Counted from the stretch's first letter, positions 45,101 through 62,833 are shown. The stretch: 64,000 nt of DNA from Notospermus geniculatus (GCA_002633025.1 NMRB01001967.1:1-64000); one strand, 5' to 3'. Notes: generated from the letters alone by a model not told the origin. Made by a program: numbers and translations.

Positions 45101-47679
45101 GGACTTTGTACACGATGTCCATTAACATTGGTGCCTATTGTACGTCGCATAACGCATGCATGTCAAAATCGTGCTGAAAACAAATGGGTTTAGCACTTGG
45201 TGTGTCTGGCTGTTGGGGAAAAAGAGGATGGCAGGCACGTAGCCAAAACAGTGATTGGCATTTTTAGTGGTTGGATTCGAAGTCCATGGACTGACAGAGA
45301 GGTACCTCGAGCATATAAGTACATTTCTCTATATCTATCAGTCAAATTGATCTCGTTTCAGTTTTACCTGTCAAGGCTACTTACTCTCCGAGACGTCCGT
45401 CCATATCTAGCATTGCTAGTAGTGATATCAGCCATAATGATCTTCCCAGCCCTAGTGTCTCTCTCACATCCAAGTCACTAGGTAAGTCCAAAAAATGACC
45501 TCAGCACTTGTGCCTTCCTCACAGGTTTACGATCACACAAGTCCAACACATGTAAAGTATGATTCACCCTAACTTCAACATGGGCAAAGTGCCAAGCTTG
45601 GAAATGTGCATAGGTCAGTGGTAAATAATCCATGTCGCAGTTATCTAATGATGTTAGGGTAACGTGGTTTACTTTCCATAACCTATAGCAAATCCAAGGT
45701 TATGCTCAGTCAGATGGTAAATACTGTGGTTTGTGGTTTAATCATTGTGTTCACTTGTGATGTCTGTTGCACAGGCCTGGCACTTTGCCCATGTTGAAGT
45801 TACGGGGAATCATACTTTAATGCCCGTCCCAGCCCTTGTACCTCCTTCCCTGCCAAGTGATTATCTATTAAGACGGCATTTATTGATGATAAAATGATGA
45901 TTTTGTACTATTTCAGAGTCAAGTCACAATAGTGCAACAGTATTGAAGGATATGAAACATAATGAGGGGCTAACATCTGCCGAGGTGGCCGAACTTCAAG
46001 CAAAACTTAACACATCGCTGCAACTTCAGGTCAGTTTTACTGTTTTACTTATTTCCAAAGTCTGTGTTTGATGCCGACAAAAACAGGGTTTTTTGGGGGT
46101 GGGGCATGGAGAGTGCCAACATACATCCATCCACAATAAAGCTCTCAGTGATTATCACAGGAAGGTCGCAGATTCAAATCCAGCCCTGGCCAAATGGGAT
46201 CCCTGGCTTTCACATCTGTTGCATGGACAAGAAGCTGTGGTGCCTTGTGTCTTGTGCCTTTGCAAGGTCTCCAACATAGAGCACAAAAAAAGACACACAA
46301 AATGACAACTGTACTCTGCCTTTGCAACGGCAAATAAAATATCTCATCCAAGTGAGGAACATGAGTAGCTTGAGGTGGCCTCTTCCATACTTACCAGGGC
46401 CAATAATGCTATGGCTTCGGCCCTGACAGAAAAAAACTAATACAAGTACATGCTGGAATCCACTGTTCAACTCAAAGATGATAGTAAAAGTAAAGTCGTC
46501 TCCGAATTTCGCAAATTTTCGACCCCAACCGGGGTCTTCCTCAGGCACTTTCTAGTAGAGATCCCAGAAGTGAAATCAAAGAAGCAAAGAAAAGTTCAAC
46601 TCAAAAGAAAAATCATTTCCCTCCATCCTCAGGGACTACCGGTCAAATCGCCAACCAGCCGCAGACCACCCCCTCCCAACAGAGATCGTCCAGGTTCTGG
46701 CACCCGTAGACCACAGGGCAGTCCTAGGAGGGGACCGCCACCTGGGAGGTACGAAGGGAGTTCAAGACGACCCCCTCAGTCTGGGCGACCTGATCGTCGT
46801 GATGATGGCTCAGGTGATGCCGCCAGGAATCAGGGTAAGTTGCAGATTTAAATTGGTTGATGGTGATAAGAAGTAACCCTGGTCAGTTTAAGCGCATGCA
46901 TAAATTCAAGATATCTCAATCATATTTGTATCTTTTTAGATGACCCTCGTAAGAATCGAAATGCCAGACGACGCCAACGATACCGTGAGCGGCAGCGCGA
47001 AGCACGTGACAGTATCGGCCACGACAGCAGGGATGACAAAGACAACCCTCGGACTGATAAACCTAAAACGGATTCAAAACCGAATCCGAGATCAGGTTCA
47101 AGTGCTCCAAAGAGTGCAGAAAAGCATGGAAATACTGCTGATACAAAGCCACGTTCTCCAAAATCTAGTCCTAAACTAAGTGCCTCAAAAACTGAATCGG
47201 TAAAGCCTGTTGAGCCTGAAAAGCCAGCGCAAAACGTGACGGAGAAGGCGCCGTCTGTTCCGGTGAAGGTCGCAGAGCCGCCGAAGGAAAAACCAGCGCC
47301 AAATGCGACGGCAAAGGTGCCGTCTGTTCCGGTGAAGGTCGCAGAGCCGCCAAAGGAAAAGCCAAACGAAGAGAAGCGAAAAGAGGAAAAATCGGTTAAT
47401 GGCCCTGTCGTTGTTGATAAGGCGGCAACCGTTGTGTCGAATGGGAGTGTAACAATCCCCCGTGTTGTTAATGGGGACAGCCCGACTGTGCCTGATTCAC
47501 CAAAGGATAGTAATATGAATAAACTTAATGGAAAAGTTGAGAATGCTGAAAATGACCACAAGGAAACGCCGCTTCCACAACGTAAGCAACGAGAGAGAAA
47601 GCGGAATGAAAAAATCATGAATGGCGGGGAGAATATCATGAACGGCGAAGTAGATGGCGTGGAAAATCATGTGGATTAA
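33155..47679 (+). CDS. SPATS2: SPATS2/SPATS2L-family protein, complete 12-exon coding sequence
   Basis: Coding exons: 33155-33299, 35421-35467, 36741-36882, 39670-39864, 41534-41738, 43987-44045, 44520-44629, 44730-44832, 45362-45481, 45917-46029, 46633-46834, 46940-47679. All have AG/GT sites, phases agree, and the sum is 2181 nt (726 residues; human SPATS2 is about 545). Residues 10-62 carry the family's UBA-like module ([40 protein letters not shown], then EWHFSGNK), followed by a lysine run. Exon 4 is histidine-rich ([11 protein letters not shown]). Exons 5-8 form a coiled coil and the conserved block [18 protein letters not shown]. The rest is Arg/Pro/Lys-rich and disordered, longer than in vertebrates. 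Vertebrate members are cytoplasmic, RNA-associated proteins; molecular function is poorly defined. The ATG is chosen because it begins the conserved module and is the first in frame after upstream stops. A single invertebrate gene may be co-orthologous to SPATS2 and SPATS2L. Confidence 0.93.
33403..33607. mobile_element. palindromic MITE, GACGTCAAA family, copy 1
   Basis: GAGAGACTTTACTGCCATTG and its counterpart GCAGGAAAGTCTCCC form the ends; TCCTAGAACGTC/GACGTTCTAGGA pair in the stem. In SPATS2 intron 1. Confidence 0.75.
33608..33930. mobile_element. palindromic MITE, GACGTCAAA family, copy 2, interrupted
   Basis: Abuts copy 1 and repeats GCCTGTTAGC, GAACGTCACAAAATTTGACG and GGCAGTGAAGTCGCCCATTGG. 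Its middle is split by the hairpin at 33,671-33,803, so the order of insertion is readable. Confidence 0.7.
33671..33803. mobile_element. hairpin MITE, TTTACAT family, nested
   Basis: AGGCTGAGTTTACATCGAGG to TTGATGTAAACTCAGCCT, with ACACGAACACGCAGGCGAAC shared with the copy at 2696-2826. Confidence 0.8.
33954..34084. mobile_element. hairpin MITE
   Basis: AGGGACCTTATTCACGAAGT pairs with GCTTTGTGAATAAGGTCCCT; the centre CGCATGCG is palindromic. Confidence 0.75.
34361..34508. repeat. 29-bp minisatellite in SPATS2 intron 1
   Basis: CAAGTGGTGCTGTGGAAAGT plus TGGTCTTTG is repeated about five times almost without change; looser relatives continue on both sides (34,321-34,640). Confidence 0.85.
36273..36645. 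mobile_element. palindromic element, AGCCAGCAGCACAC ends
   Basis: AGCCAGCAGCACAC and GTGTGCTGCTGGCT bound the segment in SPATS2 intron 2. GATATCGCAAGCAA/TTGCGATGTC pair internally. The right part is interrupted by the hairpin at 36,481-36,631. Confidence 0.7.
36481..36631. mobile_element. nested hairpin MITE
   Basis: TAGGGCCGTATGCACCAATC and CTTGGTACATACGGCCCTA are the ends; GAACTCAGGTTGAGCCACAA pairs with its complement near the middle. Confidence 0.8.
37369..37436. repeat. 34-bp direct repeat, two copies
   Basis: AGTGCATTTCCGCATCAAAA plus ACCAATACATACAC occurs twice in tandem in SPATS2 intron 3. Confidence 0.85.
37663..37770. repeat. partial CAACATGGGCAAAGTGCC MITE
   Basis: TTTCAACATGGGCAGCCTG at the left and AGCTTGGCACTTTGCCCATG then GGGTGAATCATACTTTA at the right match the terminal parts of the elements at 45,553 and 50,487; the interior is deleted. 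Confidence 0.6.
38553..38685. mobile_element. hairpin MITE
   Basis: AAGCGGACCATACACAAGCA, AATATT and GCACAATATG are mirrored by CATATTGTGCAATAATATTG and CATGTATGCCCGC. SPATS2 intron 3. Confidence 0.65.
39951..41095. mobile_element. 1.15 kb foldback element with GAGTTAACACT repeats
   Basis: ACTATAGTACGTTTAAGTCA plus TCTGGAGCTCGATGGGCG pairs with the right end (41,047-41,095). Dozens of GTTAAC/TAACACTAAC motifs occupy 40,080-40,350 and 40,745-40,870. Lies in SPATS2 intron 4 and starts less than 90 bp after exon 4. Confidence 0.8.
41315..41400. repeat. dispersed repeat (ACTCAACCA...GACATCAT)
   Basis: TTATACTCAACCAATTCTCA, CACTAAATGACATCATATTT, then GGGCACATGTCCATAGCCC. Relatives: 25,268-25,345 and 49,160-49,245 (opposite orientation), 44,960-45,055 and 48,970-49,060 (same orientation). 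Five copies in this window. Confidence 0.65.
43178..43305. mobile_element. hairpin MITE
   Basis: TAGAGCTACACGGAATATTC and TATACCGTGTAGCTCTA are the ends; ATGGCTTCACA/TGTGAAGCCAT pair inside. It directly adjoins the next element. Confidence 0.75.
43310..43604. mobile_element. 295-bp pogo-type element with GAGTTACGCG repeats
   Basis: Perfect 26-bp inverted ends starting CAGTACAGGTCACAATTGAC, flanked by TA on both sides. The interior is almost entirely GTAACTTACG and GGTGAGTTACGCG units. Same architecture as 1717-2633. Confidence 0.85.
44078..44432. repeat. degenerate purine-rich tandem repeat in SPATS2 intron 6
   Basis: GAGGAAAATAAAGAGGAATG plus AGTTGTTTTGTGA-like units of about 35 bp recur about nine times between exons 6 and 7. 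Confidence 0.75.
45553..45820. mobile_element. CAACATGGGCAAAGTGCC MITE, copy 1
   Basis: TAAAGTATGATTCACCCTAA and ACTTCAACATGGGCAAAGTG are mirrored at the right end. Interior TTACTTTCCATAACCTATAG is shared with 50,487-50,751. In SPATS2 intron 9. Confidence 0.8.
46130..46440 (+). repeat. tRNA-related SINE, longer copy
   Basis: CTCTCAGTGATTATCACAGG resembles an A box; GGTCGCAGATTCAAATCC is a B box. The 3' part AGGGCCAATAATGCTATGGC, TTCGGCCCTGAC and an A-rich tail is repeated at 48,650-48,810. Located in SPATS2 intron 10. Confidence 0.6.
46500..46560 (-). mobile_element. second hammerhead-like core, Penelope type
   Basis: Minus strand CTGAGGA (46,544-46,538), a GACCCC/GGGGTC stem, GAAA (46,520-46,517), then AATTT-GCG-AAATT and C. 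This follows the CUGANGA-stem II-GAAA-stem III order. Homologous to 3881-3908, with compensating differences in the loops. Confidence 0.45.
47216..47362 (+). repeat. 69-bp in-frame repeat inside SPATS2 last exon
   Basis: Two near-identical units encode [15 protein letters not shown] separated by 23 residues. Period of 69 bp keeps the frame, lengthening the disordered C-terminus. Confidence 0.9.
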
Positions 47680-48649
47680 GGGAACACCCCTACTGAAGAA
47701 TGGTTGTGTCTCTTCTTCAATGCATTTCCTCTATTATGTGGGCAAGTCCATTGCTCCTGTGGGGGAGTTGGGACAATTTGCCATGCGGTGAAAGGACTGG
47801 TCATCTCCACTATGACAATATTCTTTGCAAATAACGACGTTTTCAGGATATTTACGAAAATGTATATTTTTTCCTAAAAAATGTCTCGTGGTCCAATGGG
47901 TACATACTAGTTAACAACGTATCAGTAATGTTATGTCATCTGGTTATGGCATTTGGGGGTGATATTTAAGGCCACAAATGACCTATTTTCTGTCTACAAA
48001 TGTTCCAATCTTATCAGATATTCAAATGCACTGATTTAGACTGGAATGAAACAGTGTGGTTAAAAATTGTATGTCATTTTGGTTCAAGTTTCTCCGTATA
48101 CGCTGATTTAGTGTTCAAACCAACGGTTTGATTCATAAAACTATCAGTTTTCACGGCATGGTTGTTTTGACAGGATACATTTATGTAATTATCATTTGTC
48201 TTTTTTCTGTCACATGCTGTATATACACCATAGTTCCACTATATTTATATTTAGTTTCAATTCATTTCATGACATTATAAATGGTCGTTTCTAAATCATC
48301 ATGTCATATTTTGGTGGTTAGCAATGATAATGATATAATAATAATGCAAATCTATTTTTGTTTCATGGAGAAAAGAGAAATTGTCTCCATACTCTATTAT
48401 ATATAAATGCCACAATAATGCCTGAGTAACATGGGGAGCAGCTGGCACCCTTCAGTCCAATTTCCTTTAATCAATTTGTGAAGATATGGCAGCGAAGAAA
48501 AGAACAGTTTGATGCGGAAAATAGCTGATTGAATCCACCAGGTTTGACTATGCTGCTCTTGCTTGGCACATTTTGAATTTAGTATATCCCAATAGAGCCC
48601 ATGCCGCCGTAAACTGCCCTTCTGTGGGCCGCCTAGAAGACCATGCTCC

Positions 48650-48810
48650 ATCGTAAGCCATGGTGCTTTGTACCTTGTGTCTTTGCAAGGGCAAGTAAAA
48701 GACCCCATCCAAGTGAGGAACATGAGTAGCTTGTGATGGCCTCCTCCGTACTTACCAGGGCCAATAATGCTATAGCGTCGGCCCTGACGGAAAAATGAAA
48801 TACAAATACA
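48650..48810 (+). repeat. tRNA-related SINE, 5'-truncated copy
   Basis: GGTGCTTTGTACCTTGTGTC through AGGGCCAATAATGCTATAGC and GGCCCTGACGG to an A-rich ACAAATACAAA tail; matches the 3' half of the copy at 46,130. Confidence 0.65.
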
Positions 48811-49451
48811 AATGGGTGGTGAATAGGTGGCTCTTTTGGGATATGGGCTGTTGTGGATCTACTTGAAGCTGCAAAGATTTCAAGGATTATACCTGTGATG
48901 ATTTTCAGTGAGCAAAAACTACTTACTGCACCTGATGGTTCATTTTCCCGTGTTTTCACCTCTCCTCTTTTAATGCTCAACCATTCTAATGCAGATTTCA
49001 CTAAATTCTAAGAAATTTTGGGCACTATATTTGTACTGTCCTCATTACACCTTGCAGCCATCAGTCATAATGATTTCTCATGGATTGCTCCATGAGCTAT
49101 GCCACTTGCCTCTCTGCGTACCCTTTTATTCACTGTAGAAAGAATTTTTCATGTCGAATTTATTGGGAAAAGGAGAGCCATGGACATGTGCCCAAAATAC
49201 GACGTCATTTAGTAAAATCCGTTTGATGTTTGTCGAGTATTAATAGATCATGTGGTAAAAAATTGCAACATTGGCTTCTGGAATGCTGAGTAGTGCATTT
49301 TTTGTGCTAAATCATTATTCATTGATTTCTTTGATTATTTGTTAAGTTTTCTTCCAAGTGTGGTCATTTTTTTCGTAAATGTAAAATTCGACGCGGTCCT
49401 TTGTCTGTTCATTGAAGAACTAAGGACTAACTGAGGAAAAATTTGGTTACC

Positions 49452-49562
49452 TGGGGCCTGTTTCATAAAGTGACTTAGACTAATGGTAACATTAACTTCA
49501 ATGCATTTTCCATTTGGTTAAAGGTACCATTAGCCTAAAGTCACTTTATGAAACAGGACCCT
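49452..49562. mobile_element. hairpin MITE, GGGGCCTG family
   Basis: GGGGCCTGTTTCATAAAGTG pairs with CACTTTATGAAACAGGACCC; loop TTCAATGCATTTTCCAT is shared with 5931-6029. Confidence 0.8.
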
Positions 49563-50486
49563 GATCCGCACACAATACATAGTACAACACAGTAATGTCT
49601 AAAATGTACTGTATATCACATATATTTTGACACATATATTTTTGAGTTTATGTAACGTCTTCGCTCCCGTCAGTTTGTACTTGGAGAGACTGTGGAGGAT
49701 TTTAGCATTTAGTATAATAATTTGGTGGATCTGATAAATGCCAGTGATGACTGAAAATGTCCTTTTGTTTTGAATGCAAACCTTTTGAGGTATGGTCTGC
49801 AAGGTCACACTTATTAGCATAATTCATTAACAATGCAATTGAATAAAGTTTCACTTGCATGGTACCACTTATAACTTGCAGCGAATGGGATTTGACATTT
49901 TGCTTACATTAATGTTCTGTACTTGAGTATATACAGTTCTACAGAATGCCGATAGGTATGCTCTGTACTTCAGTATGCACAGTAATTTAGTATGTACAGT
50001 ACTTCATTTTGTACAGTACCGGTGCTGCACCCCAGCATGTACAGTACAGTGTACTTCAGTGTGTACAGAACTGCGCTATGCACTGTTTGTGCAATATAAT
50101 ATTATGCACAGTGTGTGCTTCAATGTATGTAAATTCCTACATGCACATTATGTGACCCGGCACAGCAAAATGAATCAGAAGTCGCACAGAAGAAGACCGA
50201 AGGTGGAACCAGACAGCAACCACAGAAATCGACGAAGTCAAATTTCACAATGGGCAGACAATCCTGAAATCAGCGAACCGTTGGTGTCGCCTTGGACATG
50301 TTGGGTCTTCTTATGTGCGCATTCCGACTCATTTTGTCGTGCCGGGTCACATATGTACCGGGTATGTACACACAGTGAGTATAATCTTACATTTGTTGAA
50401 AAAAAGTCGCAAAATTGCATTAAAGATTATGTTAACCAAACCGGAGTTACAATCTTCGAAAAGTGACTTTCACTTTGAATACTTGA

Positions 50487-50751
50487 TAAAGTATGATTCA
50501 CCTTAACTTCAACATGGGCAAAGTGCCAAGCTTGGAAATGTGCACAAGTCAGTGGTAAGTAATCTACGCACAGTTACCTAATAAGTTAGGGGAGCTTGGT
50601 TTACTTTCCATGAGCCTATAGCAAATCCAAGGTTGTGCTCAGTCAACTGGTAAATACTGTGGTTTGTGGCTTAATCATTGTGTTCACTTTATGGTGTCTG
50701 TTGCAGATGCCTGGCACTTTGCCCATGTTGAAGTTAGGGTGAATCATTTTA
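50487..50751. mobile_element. CAACATGGGCAAAGTGCC MITE, copy 2
   Basis: Full-length counterpart of 45,553-45,820 with the same inverted ends and interior. Region 49,848-50,486 holds TACAGT/CAGTATG microrepeats and no gene. Confidence 0.8.
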
Positions 50752-50992
50752 GAAGAATATCGATACAGAGAAATGTGTGAAAATATGCATAGTAGTGTAG
50801 ATAATGGAAAAGTTGAACAAAACCCTATTTTTCGATGGAATATTTCAGACTCCTGTACATTTTAACTCAACTGTACTATTCCATTGACAGATCTGTGGTT
50901 CGCTGTGTGGAGTGCGAGCTTTACTCTTTGAAAAATTGCCATGTATTACAAAAACATATGTTCTAGGACATAGAAATATTGTGATAAAGTCT

Positions 50993-51238
50993 AACCCAGT
51001 CTAGCCGTGGAGCAATGGAATGCGGAAGTAATGAACCTGAACGCGGTGGTTGACCATACAGTTTTAACCACTACATTCACTGGTGAGATTGTGAACAGCC
51101 TATTGACTCCTTGTATAATGTGCACTGATTGACGCCAGTCATGCAGACTGCTTTGGCAGATTATTAAAACCGCAAATACACGTCACATTTCCATCTTCCA
51201 CTTTCCATTGCTCCACGGCTAGATTGGGTTAGACTATA
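50993..51238. mobile_element. palindromic MITE, TAAAGTCT...GGAATGCGGAAGT family
   Basis: TAAAGTCTAACCCAGTCTAG, CCGTGGAGCAATGGAA are mirrored by TTCCATTGCTCCACGG and AGATTGGGTTAGACT. Shares ATGGAATGCGGAAGT with 63,535-63,774. Confidence 0.75.
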
Positions 51239-51386
51239 ATGATTATTGTGTTATAAGATGTTGGGGTGTTAAGATGTTAGGTCTTTCATTTAGTAGGATA
51301 ATAATAGCATGTCAAGGCAAAATTTCACTAATATAGCATGTCCATTGGGGGAAAAACTTGGAAAATGCTGTAGCCATTGACAAAAT

Positions 51387-51547
51387 CAGGCGTGGATCCA
51401 AGGGGGGGCGCACCCCTTTCGGCCAATAAATCTGTAAAATTGACCGTGTAATTCTGAAATTTTCAGCAAATCATATTGAAATTCACCGCCGATTTCAATG
51501 TTACTAGCACAGGGTGCCCCTCTTTCCCAAAATCTTGGATCCCCCTG
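51387..51547. mobile_element. 161-bp CAGG...GGATCC element, 5-bp TSD
   Basis: CAGGCGTGGATCCAAGGGGG and CTTGGATCCCCCTG ends, flanked by AAAAT at 51,382-51,386 and 51,548-51,552. Third member of the family of 16,888 and 21,936. Confidence 0.8.
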
Positions 51548-51552
51548 AAAAT

Positions 51553-52471
51553 AAAGATTTGGGAAATATGTGCTATGAACCAAAGTGTAATTGCTGGACG
51601 AAAGGTGTGTGTGGGGTTTATTAAGACTCCAACAGTGAGTTTGTGTTATTTTTCCGTTGCCGTTTACGTCTTGCATGTGTATAAGTCTTTTTGTTTGTTT
51701 AAGTCTTGTGGGTTTGGAGGTGGTACTAGGACTAGGCGATCATTCATTCAACATTACATACATCTCCATGATTTCTTAAAAACCCATCAATATTTTTCGT
51801 GCAAAGTTTTTCTGCTTCGTAATTACCGTCATCCATGCAAAATTAAGGACTACTCCAAATTTCCCCAAAGGATGGGATCGGGAAGCCAGGCGAAAACCTC
51901 GGATTCATATTTTCCATGGCTTGTTGCATTCACTAAGGCCGTTGTTTACCAAGTTATGCTCTGGCATGCTGCTTGCCCATCCTCGCACCCAGGGTCTTCA
52001 CAACTGTTCCCCTTCTCTCACTTGTTTCCATAAAGAGGAGCATGACCCAATGACCTGAAATTCTCAGGATGGCTGCTTTCCAGGCTATCCAGCAGGATTT
52101 TCTGTGCTGGAAATTCTATTCAGATTTTTGGCTGATTTTCGGAACTTCTGTTGTAGGAAATCTGTTGTTTGCCTGGATGCTGGCAGGGCCATATTTAGCT
52201 TTTGGTGTGGGGGGGGGCAAAAGCTTCTCTGGGTGCAGACTACCTTTTTAGCTCACTGGGGTGAGCTATTACGATGGTGCAGCGTCCGTCGTCCGTCGTC
52301 GTCGTCGTCGTCGTCGTCCGTCGTCCGGCGTGGTCCNGTGCCGTTTTGACTTCTTCGAAGATTTTGATGAAGGCTGAAAAAAAGATAAAGCAATTTGTAG
52401 GCTGTGATTACTCAAGGCAAATAAGATTGGCAAAAAAACGTCACACTAGAAGTTTCTAATGCCATACTTAC
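51553..52471. other. region where further MCRS1 exons are expected but not seen
   Basis: I find no exon for the MCRS1 central or FHA region. 52,250-52,336 is a GCTCACTGGGGTGAGC plus GTC/CGTCGTC simple repeat that ends in a single N at 52,337, 135 bp past MCRS1 exon 2. Confidence 0.5.
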
Positions 52472-53095
52472 CTTTTTCTTTTCCGGCACAGGCGGTGGGA
52501 CAACTGCGGCCTCAACGGGAGCAACTCCATCTGGCTTAAGATCAGGTTTAAATTTCGTCCGATCTGACTTAATCAAGCTGCTCTCGACCAGTTCATCGTC
52601 AAATTTTTTCCTCTTTATTGATCGCTGTGAACTGCGTCTCTTTTCTACTGGGGCTGATAATGGAGTGGGGTGGGGTCGTCTGAGAGAAGAAGTCTTGGGA
52701 GGCTGTAGCATGTGCGGGGTTGAGCTCGCCAAGGATCCTAAAAGAAATGGTTTTGATTTATATCTTCAGTCAAAGTCAGCCAAAATAAGCACATCAAGAA
52801 CACCCCCTATTCTTCAAACAATGGCTGAGTGTACCGTAGTTACTCGATTATATGTATCTATTGAGAGGAAGAAGTTTCAACTCTTTTGCTTCGATTTTAT
52901 ACTTCATTAAACAATGGCATAATTTACCATGTCCATGTGAATTCTCAAGGAACACAGAAAGGCTGGCGGAGCTGGAATTCAGGGAGGAGTTGAGAATTGT
53001 TGTATCCCCGCTTGTGTTCAAACTGCCGTCCAAAGACTGATTCAGCTGAGAACTTCCTTCAATGGCCTGCGACATACCGAATGATCGACAGCTGA
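52472..53095 (-). CDS. MCRS1: microspherule protein 1, first two coding exons
   Basis: Exon 53095-52928 (acceptor TTTTTAG; ATG at 53,075; donor GTAAAT) and exon 52737-52472 (acceptor TTTTAG; donor GTAAGT) join in phase and encode 138 residues. Residues 83-104 (RRSSQRSIKRKKFDDELVES onward) match the highly conserved MCRS1 nuclear-localisation/KRKKFDDELVESSL block. MCRS1 is a nuclear, nucleolar and spindle-associated FHA protein found in INO80 and NSL chromatin complexes. The upstream part is Ser-rich. The acceptor before the ATG implies a 5' noncoding exon nearer DNAJB11. The conserved middle region and C-terminal FHA domain (about 300 residues) are not found to the left, where an N at 52,337 interrupts. 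Truncation by the assembly is more likely than a pseudogene because frame and splice sites are intact. Confidence 0.88.
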
Positions 53096-53882
53096 CTAAA
53101 AACAAATGAATGAATAAAATTGGAGTCAGTCATCCATCGAAAATGTTCGTTTAGACAGCAAATGCTCTGGTGGTGTGTGTGCGGGTGGCTGGAGTTCACC
53201 AGATAAGATTAAGAATTGTGCTTTACTAGTATTTCAAATAGACCTATAATGAACTTTATTTTCTTTGGTGGTAGGCCCTAGCCTAGGTAGGCCTATGCAT
53301 GCATCATCGACATCATGCATTCATGGGAAAACATGAGCTCTCATTTCTTAATTTTAGCTTTTACGTGGACCGATATATCAAACGACTGGTGATACGACCT
53401 CAGATCAAGCGTCAGACCATAGTCTGTAGAATGTTAGTTAGGCCTAGTGCTTATTTTAGCAGAATGATCACCAGCAGCATTGCATGGTTCAATGCACACT
53501 GCACGCCACGTACATTTCATCATTTAAGAAAGGGAAGGCTCCATCCGACAAACTTTGGCAGGATCTGTACCCTTCAAAATGCGAGTTAACCTTGAAAACT
53601 GTATATACGCCAGAACTACAATATGTCATTCACACAAACAACATGATTTTTTAACAGTTTATTGCAATTCAAGACGATAAAACGAGATTTAATCAGTGAA
53701 AATAATTCGTGCGCACCTCTTGCCAATTGGCTGTTCATCCACTTCCATAGATTTCGTATGAAAACGATGACGTCACAACATTTTGATGACGTCAGCACAG
53801 TGCCGCCCTCCAGTGGCGGGAGATTTCCTGGAATCAAGGCAATCCCACAATGCATCTTAATCTGGCGTGGCAAGAAACCAAA
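53096..53882. promoter_or_regulatory. bidirectional MCRS1/DNAJB11 promoter region
   Basis: The two genes are divergent with less than 0.8 kb between coding exons, so the promoter is probably shared. TGACGTCA palindromes sit at 53,768-53,775 and 53,787-53,794, 89-115 bp before the DNAJB11 ATG, in the class bound by CREB/ATF factors. A CCAAT (CCAATTGG) is near 53,723. No TATA box is seen. Transcription starts are not determined. Confidence 0.55.
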
Positions 53883-61849
<7,967 letters not shown>

Positions 61850-62318
61850 TGAAATGGGGAAGTTAGGTAAATTATTAACGATAGGATTCTGTCCAGAAGG
61901 TGACGGAAGAGTGGGTTGCATTCCAATCAGAGTTTTATACTTTCACAGAATTGGCCTTTCCGATACCACAGCAAATCCTCTTGAATACGTTTTTTTGGCC
62001 TGCTGGCCAGACGGTCCAAATTTGCCATTGGTGTCAGTAGGACAAATTAGTTATGATTTCTGGACTAAATGGAGTGGAAAGAACGTTGTAAGTTTTGTTC
62101 AGAGGAGTCGCGTGATCATGTGACATTGGGAAGGAGATAGTTCTCGGGACGTCTGGACTACATAGCTGAACGGCACAGTTCGTTTTCCACTGCCAGCCCC
62201 CATCATCCAAAATTTCGATGGCAGTCCACCGCAGGGTCTCCTTTGAATGAAAAGTTGAATGTTGTTACAGGGGTGATTCCATTTGGTAGAGCTTGCTCGT
62301 ACCCAGTGCCAAAATAAA
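61850..62318 (+). other. probable DNAJB11 3' UTR with AATAAA
   Basis: After the TGA at 61,847-61,849 the first canonical polyadenylation hexamer is AATAAA at 62,313-62,318, giving a UTR of about 470 bases. Confidence 0.5.
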
Positions 62319-62370
62319 GGCAAGTATGAAAAAATCATTTCTGGCTATGCACTGCCCAGGGACAATCCGT

Positions 62371-62503
62371 GCCGTATTCAAAAAGGGTGTTTAAGACTTG
62401 GACGCGTGTAACTTCGTCAAATGCATGGTGGAAATGTGCATTTAATGAAGTTACACACGTCTAAGTCGTAATCGCACGATGATCACCCTTTTTGAATACG
62501 GCC
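62371..62503. mobile_element. hairpin MITE, complete copy
   Basis: GCCGTATTCAAAAAGGGTGT and CACCCTTTTTGAATACGGC form the ends. Same family as 61,593-61,711, 660 bp away. Confidence 0.85.
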
Positions 62504-62833
62504 CTCCATCTTTGGCCCGTTTTTATCAAGGCAAGCCTTAACCATTTGGAAATATATTCATCTTAATTGAGTTTTGCAAATGATTTGTTAATTTGTTGAC
62601 CTGGATTTTGTTGGCTTTTGGTTCTTCCTACTTAAAAGTGACTGTGTCTTGGCTAACCTTTCTAATTATCTTATCATTATACATGTAGTTATGTTCCAGA
62701 ATATATTGTCTATATTCTTTGTTTTCAAAGTGGCCAGGATTTCTTGTTCCAAAGATTGCTATGAAGTTTCAGGTCCAAGAAATCTTTGAAGAAAAAAATG
62801 GCCATCTTTTCCAGTCTCACAATTCACCTGGAT

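Larger units (their letters stand above)
47680..49847 (+). other. probable SPATS2 3' UTR
   Basis: AT-rich sequence follows the TAA at 47,677-47,679. The first canonical AATAAA I see is at 49,842-49,847 (GAATAAAGTTTCAC), giving a UTR of about 2.2 kb. It includes a SINE fragment (48,650-48,810), two dispersed-repeat copies and a hairpin. Confidence 0.4.

Noticed and set aside
46920-47639. 239-codon minus-strand open frame
   Set aside because: It is the antisense of SPATS2 exon 12, whose sense frame fits splice phase and family composition.
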